64,000 nucleotides of DNA from an uncultured Verrucomicrobiales bacterium (GCA_937934595.1 CALGZA010000006.1:1-64000), one strand, 5' to 3'. Shown: positions 41,764 through 52,128, counted from the first letter of the stretch. A program made the numbers and translations. The notes: generated by a model not told the origin, from the letters alone.

Positions 41764-42525
41764 ATGGCCAATCTATTTCAACTCATAAACATCCACAAAA
41801 CCTTCGGCTCAACAACAGCCCTAGACAAGATAAACATTGACGTCGAACAAGGAGAAATCATCGCACTTATCGGACCATCCGGTAGCGGCAAAACCACACT
41901 CCTCAAAATGCTCAATGCCCAGCACTCCCCCACCTCAGGTGAAATAAAAACCTCCAACACACCCATATCCTCTCTCAACCAAAAACAACTCCGTAAAACA
42001 CGCAGCAAAATCGCCTTCATCCCACAAGACCTCGGAATCGTTAAAAACCTCAAAGTCTTCCAAAACATCCTCCTCGGAAAAATAGGCACCCACAGCACCA
42101 TCGCAATGCTATGGAAATTCCTATTCCCTCCAAAACCAGAACTCATCAAAATCCACAAAATCCTCGAGCGCACCGGCATCGCAGAAAAACTCTACAGCAC
42201 CACATCCACACTCTCCGGCGGCCAACAACAACGCGTCGCCGTTGCCAGATCACTCTACCAAGAAGCTCACACCATTCTTGCTGACGAACCCATCTCATCA
42301 GTAGACCCAGCCAGAGCACGTAGCCTCATCCAGCTCCTCATAGACATCAGTAAGGAAAGCAACCTCACTCTAATCATGTCTATTCACAACATCGAGTTGG
42401 CAAAAGAATTCTTCCCCCGCCTCATCGGCCTTAAAAACGGTAAACTCCAGTTCGACAGCACATCAGTCACCCAAGAACAAATAAAACAACTCTACCAACT
42501 AAGCGATAAACAACTCGCACAGTAA
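41764..42525 (+). CDS. ABC transporter ATP-binding protein (PhnC-like)
   Basis: LIGPSGSGKTTLLKML, LSGGQQQRVAVARSLYQEAHTILADEPISSVDP. Confidence 0.9.
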   Translation: MANLFQLINIHKTFGSTTALDKINIDVEQGEIIALIGPSGSGKTTLLKMLNAQHSPTSGEIKTSNTPISSLNQKQLRKTRSKIAFIPQDLGIVKNLKVFQNILLGKIGTHSTIAMLWKFLFPPKPELIKIHKILERTGIAEKLYSTTSTLSGGQQQRVAVARSLYQEAHTILADEPISSVDPARARSLIQLLIDISKESNLTLIMSIHNIELAKEFFPRLIGLKNGKLQFDSTSVTQEQIKQLYQLSDKQLAQ

Positions 42526-42528
42526 ACC

Positions 42529-44349
42529 ATGAGAGACCTCAGGGCCATTAAAACCTACCAACAAAAAGGCAGCAAAAAACGCTCCTTCATCGTAGCTACA
42601 TCCATCATCATAATCATCTGCCTTAATCAGCTAGGCCTAGAGTGGAAAGACTTCATACCTAACGAAAACGGCTACAAAGTAATTAAAAGATTCGCTCTAG
42701 CAGCTCTCAGCCCAGCAACAGACTACCAAAGCACAGGAATCCCAGATAGCGCACCACCATACTACCACAAAATAATAGGCTCACTCTGGCGCACCCTCCA
42801 ATACGCCACCTGCGCCATGAGCATCGCCATCCTCATCGGAATCACCCTCGGCTTCTTCTGCTCTAAATCATGGTGGCCACCAGCCAGACACTCTCGCAGT
42901 CTACACATACTACACCGCCTCATCCACAGAATAGCCAGAACCATCATCACATTCGGCAGATCCATTCACGAACTCCTCTGGGCACTCCTCTTCATCACAG
43001 CACTCGGCACCTCCCCATTCGCCGCCATCATGGCCCTCGCCATCCCATACGGTTGCACACTCGCTAAAGTCTTCTCAGAAATAATCGATGAACAAGACAC
43101 CAGCAACAGCCAATGCCTCAAAGCCCATGGCGCCCTATCTCTCAGCTCATGGCTATTCGGTATGCTTCCTAGCGCAATACCAGACCTCATCAGCTACGCT
43201 CTCTACCGCTACGAATGCGCCATCCGCTCCGCCGCCATACTCGGATTCGTAGGTATCACCACAATAGGCTACCACATCAAGACATCATTCGATGACCGCT
43301 TCTATAACGAACTCTGGACACTCCTCTACAGCCTTCTCATACTACTCATCATCGTAGAAAAAATCAGCAGCTACTGCCGCCACAAAATCAACACACCTCT
43401 AACAATTCACAAAAAAACACAGAAACTAGATCCCACCACAACCAAAAGAATCGACAAAATAAAATACCTGAACAAACAATCTAACAAAAAAATATCACTC
43501 TACATCATCGCCACCTGTCTCGGCATATTAACAATCATAGCATGGAACACTGGCGAACCCATCTTCTCAAAACTCAGCAGCGAACAACGCGCCATAAACC
43601 TAGAACGTTTCCTCACCAAAGAAATCACCCCACAACCAGTCAGAGAATCAGGAAACTGGTTAGACTCCATCCCGTGGGCCAAAAAACTCCTCCTAGATCA
43701 AGGCCTCTATGCTGCTATCCAGACCCTCTACATCGCCACATCAGCCATCATCATCGCATTCTTCTTAGGCCTCATCAGCATCCCATTAGCCGCTAAATCT
43801 CTTAACAAAGAACACTACAGAGGCGTCGCTCTAGGACTCACTAAAACAAAAACATACATCCGCAAAGCATCATCCCTACTCACTAAAGCCATCCTCATGC
43901 TCACCCGCTCCATGCCAGAATACCTCCTCGCATTTATTCTACTCGGCATCCTAGGACCCACAGCATGGCCTCTCATCCTCGGCCTCGCCATCCACAACTA
44001 CGGAATCATTGGCAGATTAGGTGGAGAAATCCTCGACAACGCAGACCACAACAACGCCAAAATCACAGCCGCACACGGCGCAAACACCAACCAAATCTAC
44101 CTCTTCACACTCCTCCCAACTGTCTTCAACCGCCTACTTCTCTACTTCTTCTACCGCTGGGAAACATGCATCAGAGAAGCCACAGTCATGGGTATGCTTG
44201 GAATAAGCTCACTCGGATTCCTCATAAAAGACTCCCGCGCAAGAGACAACGCAGACGAAATGTTCTTCTACATACTGCTCGGCGCATGCCTAGTCATGAT
44301 CGGTGACATCCTATCAGACATCGTCAGAACCAGACTCAGAACAGCATAA
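42529..44349 (+). CDS. PhnE-like ABC permease, two permease domains fused
   Basis: Two PhnE-like halves with similar motifs (RYECAIRSAAILGFVGITTIGYHIK; RWETCIREATVMGMLGISSLGFLIK). Confidence 0.85.
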   Translation: MRDLRAIKTYQQKGSKKRSFIVATSIIIIICLNQLGLEWKDFIPNENGYKVIKRFALAALSPATDYQSTGIPDSAPPYYHKIIGSLWRTLQYATCAMSIAILIGITLGFFCSKSWWPPARHSRSLHILHRLIHRIARTIITFGRSIHELLWALLFITALGTSPFAAIMALAIPYGCTLAKVFSEIIDEQDTSNSQCLKAHGALSLSSWLFGMLPSAIPDLISYALYRYECAIRSAAILGFVGITTIGYHIKTSFDDRFYNELWTLLYSLLILLIIVEKISSYCRHKINTPLTIHKKTQKLDPTTTKRIDKIKYLNKQSNKKISLYIIATCLGILTIIAWNTGEPIFSKLSSEQRAINLERFLTKEITPQPVRESGNWLDSIPWAKKLLLDQGLYAAIQTLYIATSAIIIAFFLGLISIPLAAKSLNKEHYRGVALGLTKTKTYIRKASSLLTKAILMLTRSMPEYLLAFILLGILGPTAWPLILGLAIHNYGIIGRLGGEILDNADHNNAKITAAHGANTNQIYLFTLLPTVFNRLLLYFFYRWETCIREATVMGMLGISSLGFLIKDSRARDNADEMFFYILLGACLVMIGDILSDIVRTRLRTA

Positions 44350-44369
44350 CAAACCCATAAATACCCAAA

Positions 44370-45416
44370 CTAAAACTTAGCCACCTCCTGCAGCTTCCTC
44401 AACCTATCCAATGCAGCACCAGAGTCTATCAACTCAGCCGCCTTCTGCACTCCAGCCGCCAAATCATCCACTAACCCAGCACAAGCTAAACCACCTCCAG
44501 CATTCAATAAAACCATCTCACGCTTAGCCCCCCTCTCCTCACCAGACAAAATCGCCTCTAATATCCGCGCATTCACAACCGCATCACCACCCACCAAGTC
44601 AGACACCTCACACTGATCCAAACCCACATCAGTCGGTAAAATAGACTCATCCACCATATCCTGATACGCCCCAGACTTATAAATATGAGACTCCCCCATC
44701 AAACTCAACTCATCCACCACCGCACCACCAGCCGTTCTACCCAGAACCACCCACGCACTATCTCTCTCCAGTCTCTGTAAAATCTCAGCATACAGCTGAG
44801 CATGCTCCTCACTACAGATCCCCACAAGCTGACAATCAGGCTTTGCCGGATTCAACAAAGGACCTATCAAATTAAAAATCGTCCGCACCCCCTCATCCGC
44901 CAGCATCTTCCTCACAGGAGCCACAGCCTTAAAAGCCGGATGATAAGCAGGAGCATACATAAACCCCACACCAGCCACCCGCAGACACTCCCTAAAACAC
45001 GCAGTAGAAACCTCTAAATCAATACCCAAAGCCTCTAACACATCAGCCCCACCACTCTTTGAAGTAATCCCCCTATTACCATGCTTCACCACCACAGCCC
45101 CACCCGCTGCTATCACAAACATACTCGTCGTAGATACATTAAATAAATCCAACTTATCACCACCCGTTCCACAAACATCTATACTCGGCCCCATCAACTC
45201 TACCTTATCAAGCTCAGGATCCACAGCCCTCTCCAAACAAGCCTGGACAAAAAAAGTAATCTCCGCAGAAGTCTCCCCCTTCAACGTCAGCCCACGTAAA
45301 AAATCAGCCTTCTTCCCATCGCTAATCGTCTCATCTAAAAGCATCCCCACCGCCGCATAAACCTCCCTCTCACTCAGCTCCTTACCCTCATTCAAATATT
45401 TAATCAATGCATCCAT
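44370..45416 (-). CDS. trpD: Anthranilate phosphoribosyltransferase
   Basis: DVCGTGGDKLDLFNVSTTSMFVIAAGGAVVVKHGNRGITSKSGGADVLEALG. Confidence 0.96.
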   Translation of the reverse strand: MDALIKYLNEGKELSEREVYAAVGMLLDETISDGKKADFLRGLTLKGETSAEITFFVQACLERAVDPELDKVELMGPSIDVCGTGGDKLDLFNVSTTSMFVIAAGGAVVVKHGNRGITSKSGGADVLEALGIDLEVSTACFRECLRVAGVGFMYAPAYHPAFKAVAPVRKMLADEGVRTIFNLIGPLLNPAKPDCQLVGICSEEHAQLYAEILQRLERDSAWVVLGRTAGGAVVDELSLMGESHIYKSGAYQDMVDESILPTDVGLDQCEVSDLVGGDAVVNARILEAILSGEERGAKREMVLLNAGGGLACAGLVDDLAAGVQKAAELIDSGAALDRLRKLQEVAKF

Positions 45417-45551
45417 TACAACGCCAAAAATAGCACTACCTCATTACAAAACACCAGAACTTTCAGCACCCAAAAAAATCACCAACTCAACAACACGAAA
45501 AATTCTCAATTCGATCTCGACGTACCATCACACATCATTACATTAAGTAAT

Positions 45552-45665
45552 ATGAAATCATGTCTCGCTATGATCATTGTCCTTATCATCTTCGGTGGCT
45601 TCGCTGGCACCATGGCAGTAATGTACTTCGCCAGCTCAAATACCGAAATCGAAAGCACAAAATAA
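45552..45665 (+). CDS. Small single-TM protein, 37 aa
   Basis: MKSCLAMIIVLIIFGGFAGTMAVMYFASSNTEIESTK, missed by the ORF track length cutoff. Confidence 0.45.
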   Translation: MKSCLAMIIVLIIFGGFAGTMAVMYFASSNTEIESTK

Positions 45666-45799
45666 ACACCATTAAACCTCCCCATCTCAACACATGGCAA
45701 CAAAAGGCAACACTAAATGCCCTCATACGCCTAACCCACGTGCACCAGCAACCCCGTAACCACCAAGCACGCCTCCCTGAATCCAACATCACACTCACC

Positions 45800-47647
45800 A
45801 TGACAGCCCCAATATCACCCATCCTCAAAGCTTGCATCACAGTCACCGGAATCATCCTATCCATCAGCTCACTCCTCGCACAAGCTACCACCTCCCCTCA
45901 AGATACAGACAAAATACCCATCGTAGAAGAAAACCCAAACCGCCCAAATGTCATCATCATCATGACAGACGACCAAGGTTGGGGAGACTTCGGAGTTAAC
46001 GGAAACAAAATCATCGAAACACCAAACCTAGACAAACTCGCCAACAACTCCCTAACATGGGAAAACTTCTACGTCAGCCCAGTCTGCTCACCCACCAGAG
46101 CATCACTCATGACAGGCAGATACAACCAAAGAACCAAATGCCTCGACACATACCTAGGCAGATCCATGATGGCAAATGACGAAGTCACCATCGCAGAAGC
46201 ACTCCAAGGAGCAGGATACGCCACAGGCATCTTCGGTAAATGGCACCTCGGTGACAACTACCCCATGCGCCCATCAGACCAAGGATTCGAACACTCCCTC
46301 ATCCACAAAGGAGGCGGCATCGGCCAGCCATCAGAACCCATCGAAAACAATCGTAACTACACCAACCCCATCTTATTCAAAAATAACTCAGAAATCGCCA
46401 CCAAAGGATACTGCACAGACATCTTCTTCAATGAAGCCATCCAATTCATCGCATCATCCATGACATCACAACGGCCATTCTTCGCATACATCGCCACAAA
46501 CGCCCCACACGGACCATTCCATGACGTTCCAGAAAAACTCCTCCAGCACTACAAATCAAAAAACCTCAAATCCATCATGCCAGAACAAGACCATGATGAC
46601 CCAAAAAAAATCGATAAACTACAACGCATCGCAGCCATGATCACAAACGTTGACCAAAACATCGGTAAACTACTCTACATGCTCGAAATCAACAAACTCA
46701 CAGAAAACACCATCATCATCTTCCTCAACGACAACGGACCAAACACAAACCGCTACACAGGACCATTCAAAGGAAAAAAATCAAACATCCACGAAGGCGG
46801 AATCCGCTCACCACTCTGGATACATTGGCCAGCCAAAATCAAACACAACAAAAAAATCAACACCAACATCGCCGCCCACATCGACATCATGCCCACCATC
46901 ATGGACGCATGTGACCTCGGCGTCCCAGAAGCCCTCGCATTCGACGGCAGAAGCCTACTCAAAAAACTCATCAACCCAGAATCCAAACTCCCACACAGAC
47001 CCATCATCATCCAAGCTCACCGAGGCGCCAAGCTCATCCGCTACCACAACTTCATGGTCAGAGACAAACAATGGAAAATGTCTCACAACTCAGGATTCCA
47101 AAACACCAAACTACAAAAACAAAAACCATTCGAACTCTTCGACCTCTCAAAAGACCCAAGCGAAACCAATAACATCGCCAAAGAAAACCCAGAAAAAATC
47201 AAACAACTAACCAATATCTACAACCAATGGTACGATGACGTCACATCCACACGCATCAGAGACAAAGGCACACCATACATCATCGCCGACAAAACACACG
47301 AAAACCCACTCACTCTCACCTGGCAGGACAGAATATCAAAAAACTGGAACATGAAACGTGACGGCATATGGAAACTCTCATTCCCCACCACCAGCCGCGC
47401 AGACCTCATCATCTACGCCCCGCCTAACAGACTCATCAAACCTGAACAACTCACCGGCCTCACACCCACACTCCAAATAGGAACCACCATCTACAAAGGC
47501 AAACCACTCAGCGGAAACACAACCTCACTCTTCCAAGGCATCACCATCCCAAAAGGAAAACACCACATCAAAGCCAAATTCTCAACCACAGATAACACAC
47601 AAAATCAAGACATCCACGCCTACCAAATACGCATCATCCACAGATAA
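45800..47647 (+). CDS. Sulfatase family protein
   Basis: NVIIIMTDDQGWGDFGVNGN, CSPTRASLMTGRYNQR sulfatase signature, HLGDNYPMRPSDQGFE. Start trimmed to MTAPISPILKACITV, a signal peptide. Confidence 0.92.
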   Translation: MTAPISPILKACITVTGIILSISSLLAQATTSPQDTDKIPIVEENPNRPNVIIIMTDDQGWGDFGVNGNKIIETPNLDKLANNSLTWENFYVSPVCSPTRASLMTGRYNQRTKCLDTYLGRSMMANDEVTIAEALQGAGYATGIFGKWHLGDNYPMRPSDQGFEHSLIHKGGGIGQPSEPIENNRNYTNPILFKNNSEIATKGYCTDIFFNEAIQFIASSMTSQRPFFAYIATNAPHGPFHDVPEKLLQHYKSKNLKSIMPEQDHDDPKKIDKLQRIAAMITNVDQNIGKLLYMLEINKLTENTIIIFLNDNGPNTNRYTGPFKGKKSNIHEGGIRSPLWIHWPAKIKHNKKINTNIAAHIDIMPTIMDACDLGVPEALAFDGRSLLKKLINPESKLPHRPIIIQAHRGAKLIRYHNFMVRDKQWKMSHNSGFQNTKLQKQKPFELFDLSKDPSETNNIAKENPEKIKQLTNIYNQWYDDVTSTRIRDKGTPYIIADKTHENPLTLTWQDRISKNWNMKRDGIWKLSFPTTSRADLIIYAPPNRLIKPEQLTGLTPTLQIGTTIYKGKPLSGNTTSLFQGITIPKGKHHIKAKFSTTDNTQNQDIHAYQIRIIHR

Positions 47648-47720
47648 TAAACAAATAAGCTAAAAAACTTCTCCCCAAAGACTTGATTTATACACCACCT
47701 AATCCTATTACCCACTCGTA

Positions 47721-49097
47721 ATGCCTAAAGTATTTATCAAAACCTACGGATGACAAATGAACGAACGTGATTCTGAGCAGGTTGCTCGGATGTTCTCTGA
47801 AGGTGGATACACCATCACAAAAGACGAGTTTGACGCAGACGCCATACTCGTAAACACATGCTCAGTAAGAGACCAAGCTGAACAAAAAGCACTCGGCAAA
47901 ATGGGCCACATGGGAAAACACAGAATCCGTAAACCACACGTCGTATACGGATTCATGGGCTGCATGGCTCAGTCTCGCGGAGAAGAACTATTCCAAAACG
48001 TCCCACACCTAGACGTCGTCGTAGGAACCCAAAAATACCACAAAGTCTTCGAATACGTAGACAACATCCTCACACAGAGACTAGAACGTAGAATGGATGA
48101 AGTACAACTCTCCATGATCGGTGAAAACGTCTGCGACACAGAAGAAGAAACAGACTCACAAAACACCATCAAAGACCACATCGAGGAAAACATAAATCCA
48201 TCCACATTCGTCTCCATCATGCAAGGATGTAACATGAAATGCTCATACTGCATCGTCCCAGACACCAGAGGCCGTGAAAGAGGCAGACCCATAACAAGCA
48301 TCATAGAAGAAATCAAAAAACTAACCGACAAAGGAGTCGTAGAAGTCACACTACTCGGCCAAATCGTCAACCTTTACGGAAGAACAGAATTCCCCAAAAT
48401 AGACGGAAAATCACCATTCGTACAGCTCCTAGAAGCCGTCCACGATATAGACGCCATCAAACGCATCCGCTTCACATCCCCACACCCCATCGGATACCGT
48501 GATGACCTCATAAATGCATTCACCTACCTCCCCAAGCTCTGCTCACACATCCACTTCCCCATGCAAAGCGGTAGCGACAGGATCCTCAAAAAAATGAGAA
48601 GACCCTACAAAAACCAAAAATTTATCGAAATCTGCGAGAAAATGAAAGCCGCTCGCAAAGACCTCGCCATCACTACTGACGTCATCGTCGGATACCCAGG
48701 TGAAACCGAAGAAGACTACCTCATGACCAAAGAAACCATGAAAAACATCGGCTTCGACAACGCATTCATCTTCAGATACTCAAAACGCAAAAACACACCA
48801 GCAGCAGAAATGCATGACCAAATCGCGGACTCCATCAAAGAAGAACGTAACCAAGACCTCCTCGCCATGGTCAACCAAATAGCCATGGAAAAAAACCAAC
48901 TCCAAGTCGGCACCACACAAGAAGTCCTCTGCACCGGCGGATCAAAAAAAGACCCAAACAAAATGACCAGCAGAACCAGCCAAAACAAAATCGTCATTTT
49001 CGACGGCAAAGCCGAACGCATGTCAGGACAAATCCTCCCCATCAAAATAGAAAAATCATCCGGATTCACACTCTTCGGAACCCCCGTAATCCACTAG
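47721..49097 (+). CDS. miaB: tRNA-2-methylthio-N6-dimethylallyladenosine synthase MiaB; candidate selenoprotein (UGA 47751-47753)
   Basis: From ATG 47721: MPKVFIKTYG-U-QMNERDSEQVARMFSEGGYTIT.... Radical SAM CNMKCSYCIVPDTRGRERGRP; other cluster Cys (NTCSVRDQAEQKALG; GFMGCMAQSRG) retained. The ORF track starts at 47757 just after the UGA. Confidence 0.95.
47772..47790 (+). promoter_or_regulatory. SECIS-like hairpin of miaB
   Basis: TCTGAGC(47772-47778)-AGGUU-GCTCGGA(47784-47790), with a further GAAC/GTTC helix (47763-47766/47792-47795). Loop starts 25 nt after the UGA. Confidence 0.7.
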
Positions 49098-49506
49098 AAA
49101 AACAACAACCCACCACTACCTCCTCACACAATACATCCTCCTAAATCCCCCCACCCCTCACCCCCCACACACAATTTCTTGATAAATTGTCGCTCTTAAA
49201 CGCGTTATAAAATCTACCAGCTTATGTAATAGCTCATATCATGAAACTAACGTTTTATAAATAAAACTAAAATCAACAAAGATTACATCATTTAACAACG
49301 TATTATCACTAACAAATAGCCAAAAACAAAAAAAAGATAAAAAAAGTGTGAACAAATTCAGCCCATCATGCATCTCAATTAGTATAGAGAGCGTTATTTA
49401 CAATGTGAACACATTTTTAGACAAAGCAATAAACACCGCAACGCTAAATTAGTAAGAACGAGACCATAGAGAACTTTTTACACAAAAATAGAGAGACAAA
49501 CAAACC

Positions 49507-50364
49507 ATGACAGCCAACAACAACAATAACAGCTTAAGAATCTATCTCCGCGAGATAGCTAAGACAGAGCTCCTCACTCGAGAAGAAGAGGTAGAGCTAG
49601 CGGCTAGAATTAAAAAAGGTGACAAAAAAGCCCGCTCTCTCATGATACGTGCCAACCTCAGACTAGTCGTAAAAATCGCTCAAGACTACGCAAACTACGG
49701 ACTACCACTCTCAGACCTCATCTCAGAAGGTAACATCGGCCTCATGAAAGCAGTCGAAAGATTTGACCCAGAAAAAGGTGGCAAACTCAGCACATACGGA
49801 TCTTGGTGGATCAAACAGTCTATCAAACGCGCCCTAGCTAACCAAAGTAAAACAATCAGACTACCAGTCCACATGGTAGACAAAATCTCCAGAATGCGCA
49901 GAATCGCTAACATACTCTCGGAAGCCCTCGGCCGTGAACCCACCAACTCAGAACTCGCTGAAGAACTCGGTATTCCACGCAGTAAACTCGCCATGCTCAA
50001 GCAAGCAGCCCAGCGCCCAGCATCACTAGACGCACCCATCGGCGATGACGACAGCTCAGACTACAGCGAGATCATCGGTGATGAAAAAGCAGAAGACCCA
50101 TCATCCGCTCTACAAAGCAAAAACATGCACAACCAGCTCTCAGATCTGCTAGACAACCTAGACGAGCGTGAAACACGCATCATCGGAGCCAGATTCGGAC
50201 TAGACGGCCAAAAACCACTCACCCTAGAAGAAATAGGAGTCGAATTCGGAGTCACCCGTGAAAGAATCAGACAGCTACAAAACGTAGCACTAGCAAAAAT
50301 GCGTAAAAGTCTTCGCAAAAAAGATCAACCCATACCAACCACCCTATCCGGTGAAATGGTATAA
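49507..50364 (+). CDS. Sigma-70 family RNA polymerase sigma factor (RpoD/RpoS-type)
   Basis: LRIYLREIAKTELLTREEEVELAARIKKGD, DLISEGNIGLMKAVERFDPEKGGKLSTYGSWWIKQSIKRAL, LDERETRIIGARFGLDG..TLEEIGVEFGVTRERIRQLQ. Confidence 0.95.
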   Translation: MTANNNNNSLRIYLREIAKTELLTREEEVELAARIKKGDKKARSLMIRANLRLVVKIAQDYANYGLPLSDLISEGNIGLMKAVERFDPEKGGKLSTYGSWWIKQSIKRALANQSKTIRLPVHMVDKISRMRRIANILSEALGREPTNSELAEELGIPRSKLAMLKQAAQRPASLDAPIGDDDSSDYSEIIGDEKAEDPSSALQSKNMHNQLSDLLDNLDERETRIIGARFGLDGQKPLTLEEIGVEFGVTRERIRQLQNVALAKMRKSLRKKDQPIPTTLSGEMV

Positions 50365-50407
50365 GGAATAAAACTTTCAATCCGTAGTGATTGGGATCGT
50401 AGGTGTG

Positions 50408-50440
50408 ATGAGCGGTGGGCCTAGCCCGCCGCTCATTTTC
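50408..50440 (+). terminator. Rho-independent terminator of the sigma factor gene
   Basis: ATGAGCGGTGGGC-CTA-GCCCGCCGCTCAT-TTTTC. Confidence 0.85.
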
Positions 50441-50728
50441 TATTCACACCAAGCACAAAAAAAACTCCCAAATCCAAAAATTCTAAATTCTAAATTCCAA
50501 ACAAGTAATATCAACCATACTGAAAACTCCCGATATCCAGTCATTAAAAAATAATGGCAATAAACAGTTTGAAACAACATCAAAAACAACAATTCACAGT
50601 TGCTCAAAATTTCACATTTACATACAATAAAAATATAAACCACTACCTTACGACTAGCAACCAGCTTAAGGTGTGATATCACATCAGCGGGAATAATCTA
50701 ATACTGTTCTGCTAAAAATTCACCATTA

Positions 50729-50989
50729 ATGTCATTTCTACTCTTAATACCTGGATTCATCGGAACACTATCTATTTGGATGTTTGGTATTCGACCATTT
50801 GTGGTGTCCAACAATGAAGGCTATAAAACTGGAGCAAATCTAGGTATTGCTATGTGGGTTGATTGGCAGTCTTGTGGAGAAATAGCCAAAGAGAAAAACA
50901 ACTCTAAAGGACGCAATATTTATCGTATTTTTGGTCTGTTTCAGTTGATATCAGCAGCCGGAATTATTCTCCTGTGCATAGGTTATTAG
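50729..50989 (+). CDS. Small hypothetical membrane protein
   Basis: 86-aa ORF with two hydrophobic segments. Confidence 0.5.
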   Translation: MSFLLLIPGFIGTLSIWMFGIRPFVVSNNEGYKTGANLGIAMWVDWQSCGEIAKEKNNSKGRNIYRIFGLFQLISAAGIILLCIGY

Positions 50990-51533
50990 TAAGTTAACCC
51001 TTCCATCGATTAGCAACAAGATGCAAACTAATCCTAAGCAACGATTTTCGTTTCCGCCCCCTATAAGAGCGGCATCTTGAAGCGTGAAGACTCCCAGAAG
51101 TAAAATGACATTTTTGGCAGCACCTAAATCTGATCAAAGAATTCATCCGAACAAGCTGATACCCCAGCACTAAATGACACCCCTGTTATGGTCATAGCGT
51201 ATTCATTAAAATTATTACTGAATAGCATAAAGATTTCCCCAACAGCGATAAGCTGTAAAGAACATGACTTGGTCTGTCATTATCATAGCTAGCCTGTGCC
51301 ATCTCACCATACTTCCCAGAACTCGTATGAGATTCTTGTTCATTCTATTACAACAAGGAGGCTTGAACCTTTTCTCATTTCAGTGCATGCTAAGCGCACA
51401 CAAGTCAAAGCAAGCAATTCGTTAGACATTCAAAAGTTGAGATCTATGATTTTAGAACCCTTAACCCCTTCGTCCAACTAGCGCTGTCTTTAACTAATTC
51501 CAATCCATTGACGATCTATTAAAAACACCCGAA

Positions 51534-51980
51534 ATGAAGCCGCCTACTAAATTGAAGCGTATTATCAGATCGCTCTTGATCTTGTGTATTCTCTATCTAG
51601 TTCTCTGGTGCATAGGATTTTACAGAGTTTGGTCTTTTCAAAGAAATCTAACAACTGAACATATAGAGCGAGGTAAAGAAATTGAACTATTTATCACTAG
51701 TTTAAAGATTGGCCAGCCTGCTGATCTGGTTAAAGGTTTCCCTTATTCAGTTCAACAGGAAGATAAGTCTGAATATGTAATCTGGTATTATTCGATTATA
51801 GATGAGAACTCATCGGTGAGCAATAGAGGAGGACCTGTTTATCTAATTAAAGTAGAGGATAATATCGTCACTACAATTGATAAGCGTATGCCTCTTACTC
51901 ATGGAGATAAGTTCAGTAGTCCACTGTATTATTACCCTATAGTTGCTATATCTGGTCTAGGCCCCACCGCCGATCACTAA
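51534..51980 (+). CDS. Hypothetical protein with N-terminal TM
   Basis: MKPPTKLKRIIRSLLILCILYLVLWCIGFYRVW. Confidence 0.5.
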   Translation: MKPPTKLKRIIRSLLILCILYLVLWCIGFYRVWSFQRNLTTEHIERGKEIELFITSLKIGQPADLVKGFPYSVQQEDKSEYVIWYYSIIDENSSVSNRGGPVYLIKVEDNIVTTIDKRMPLTHGDKFSSPLYYYPIVAISGLGPTADH

Positions 51981-52128
51981 AAATAAAGAACCAGCTAGCT
52001 TACGGATTCTAACTGTCACATGTAATAAATCGACAGAAAAAATATAAACTATCTAGCTCTCCTTCATTGATTCAGTCCCTCATCAGCAAGCATTTCCAAA
52101 GATCTCCTTATTTCACTGACTCAACAGC

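Noticed and set aside
45560-45799. N-terminal extension of the sulfatase ORF
   Set aside because: The sequence MSRYDHCPYHLRWLRWHHGS is not protein-like, and a signal peptide begins at MTAPISPILKA (45800).
2037-47753. Genome-wide reassignment of UGA (e.g. to Trp or Gly) as the explanation for the interrupted genes
   Set aside because: Other genes here end normally at TGA (mazG, the rhomboid-like gene, the MATE gene) and TGG encodes Trp throughout. SelA and SelD support site-specific Sec instead.
47751-47753. Sequencing error or pseudogene as the simplest explanation of the miaB UGA
   Set aside because: Not fully excluded, but three independent single UGAs, each with a downstream hairpin, in a genome with selA and selD are unlikely by chance. 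The UGA sits exactly at a catalytic Cys in both selD and miaB.
51296-51481. 60-aa ORF between the two small membrane-protein ORFs
   Set aside because: Short, no recognisable family and no convincing ribosome-binding site; treated as non-coding.
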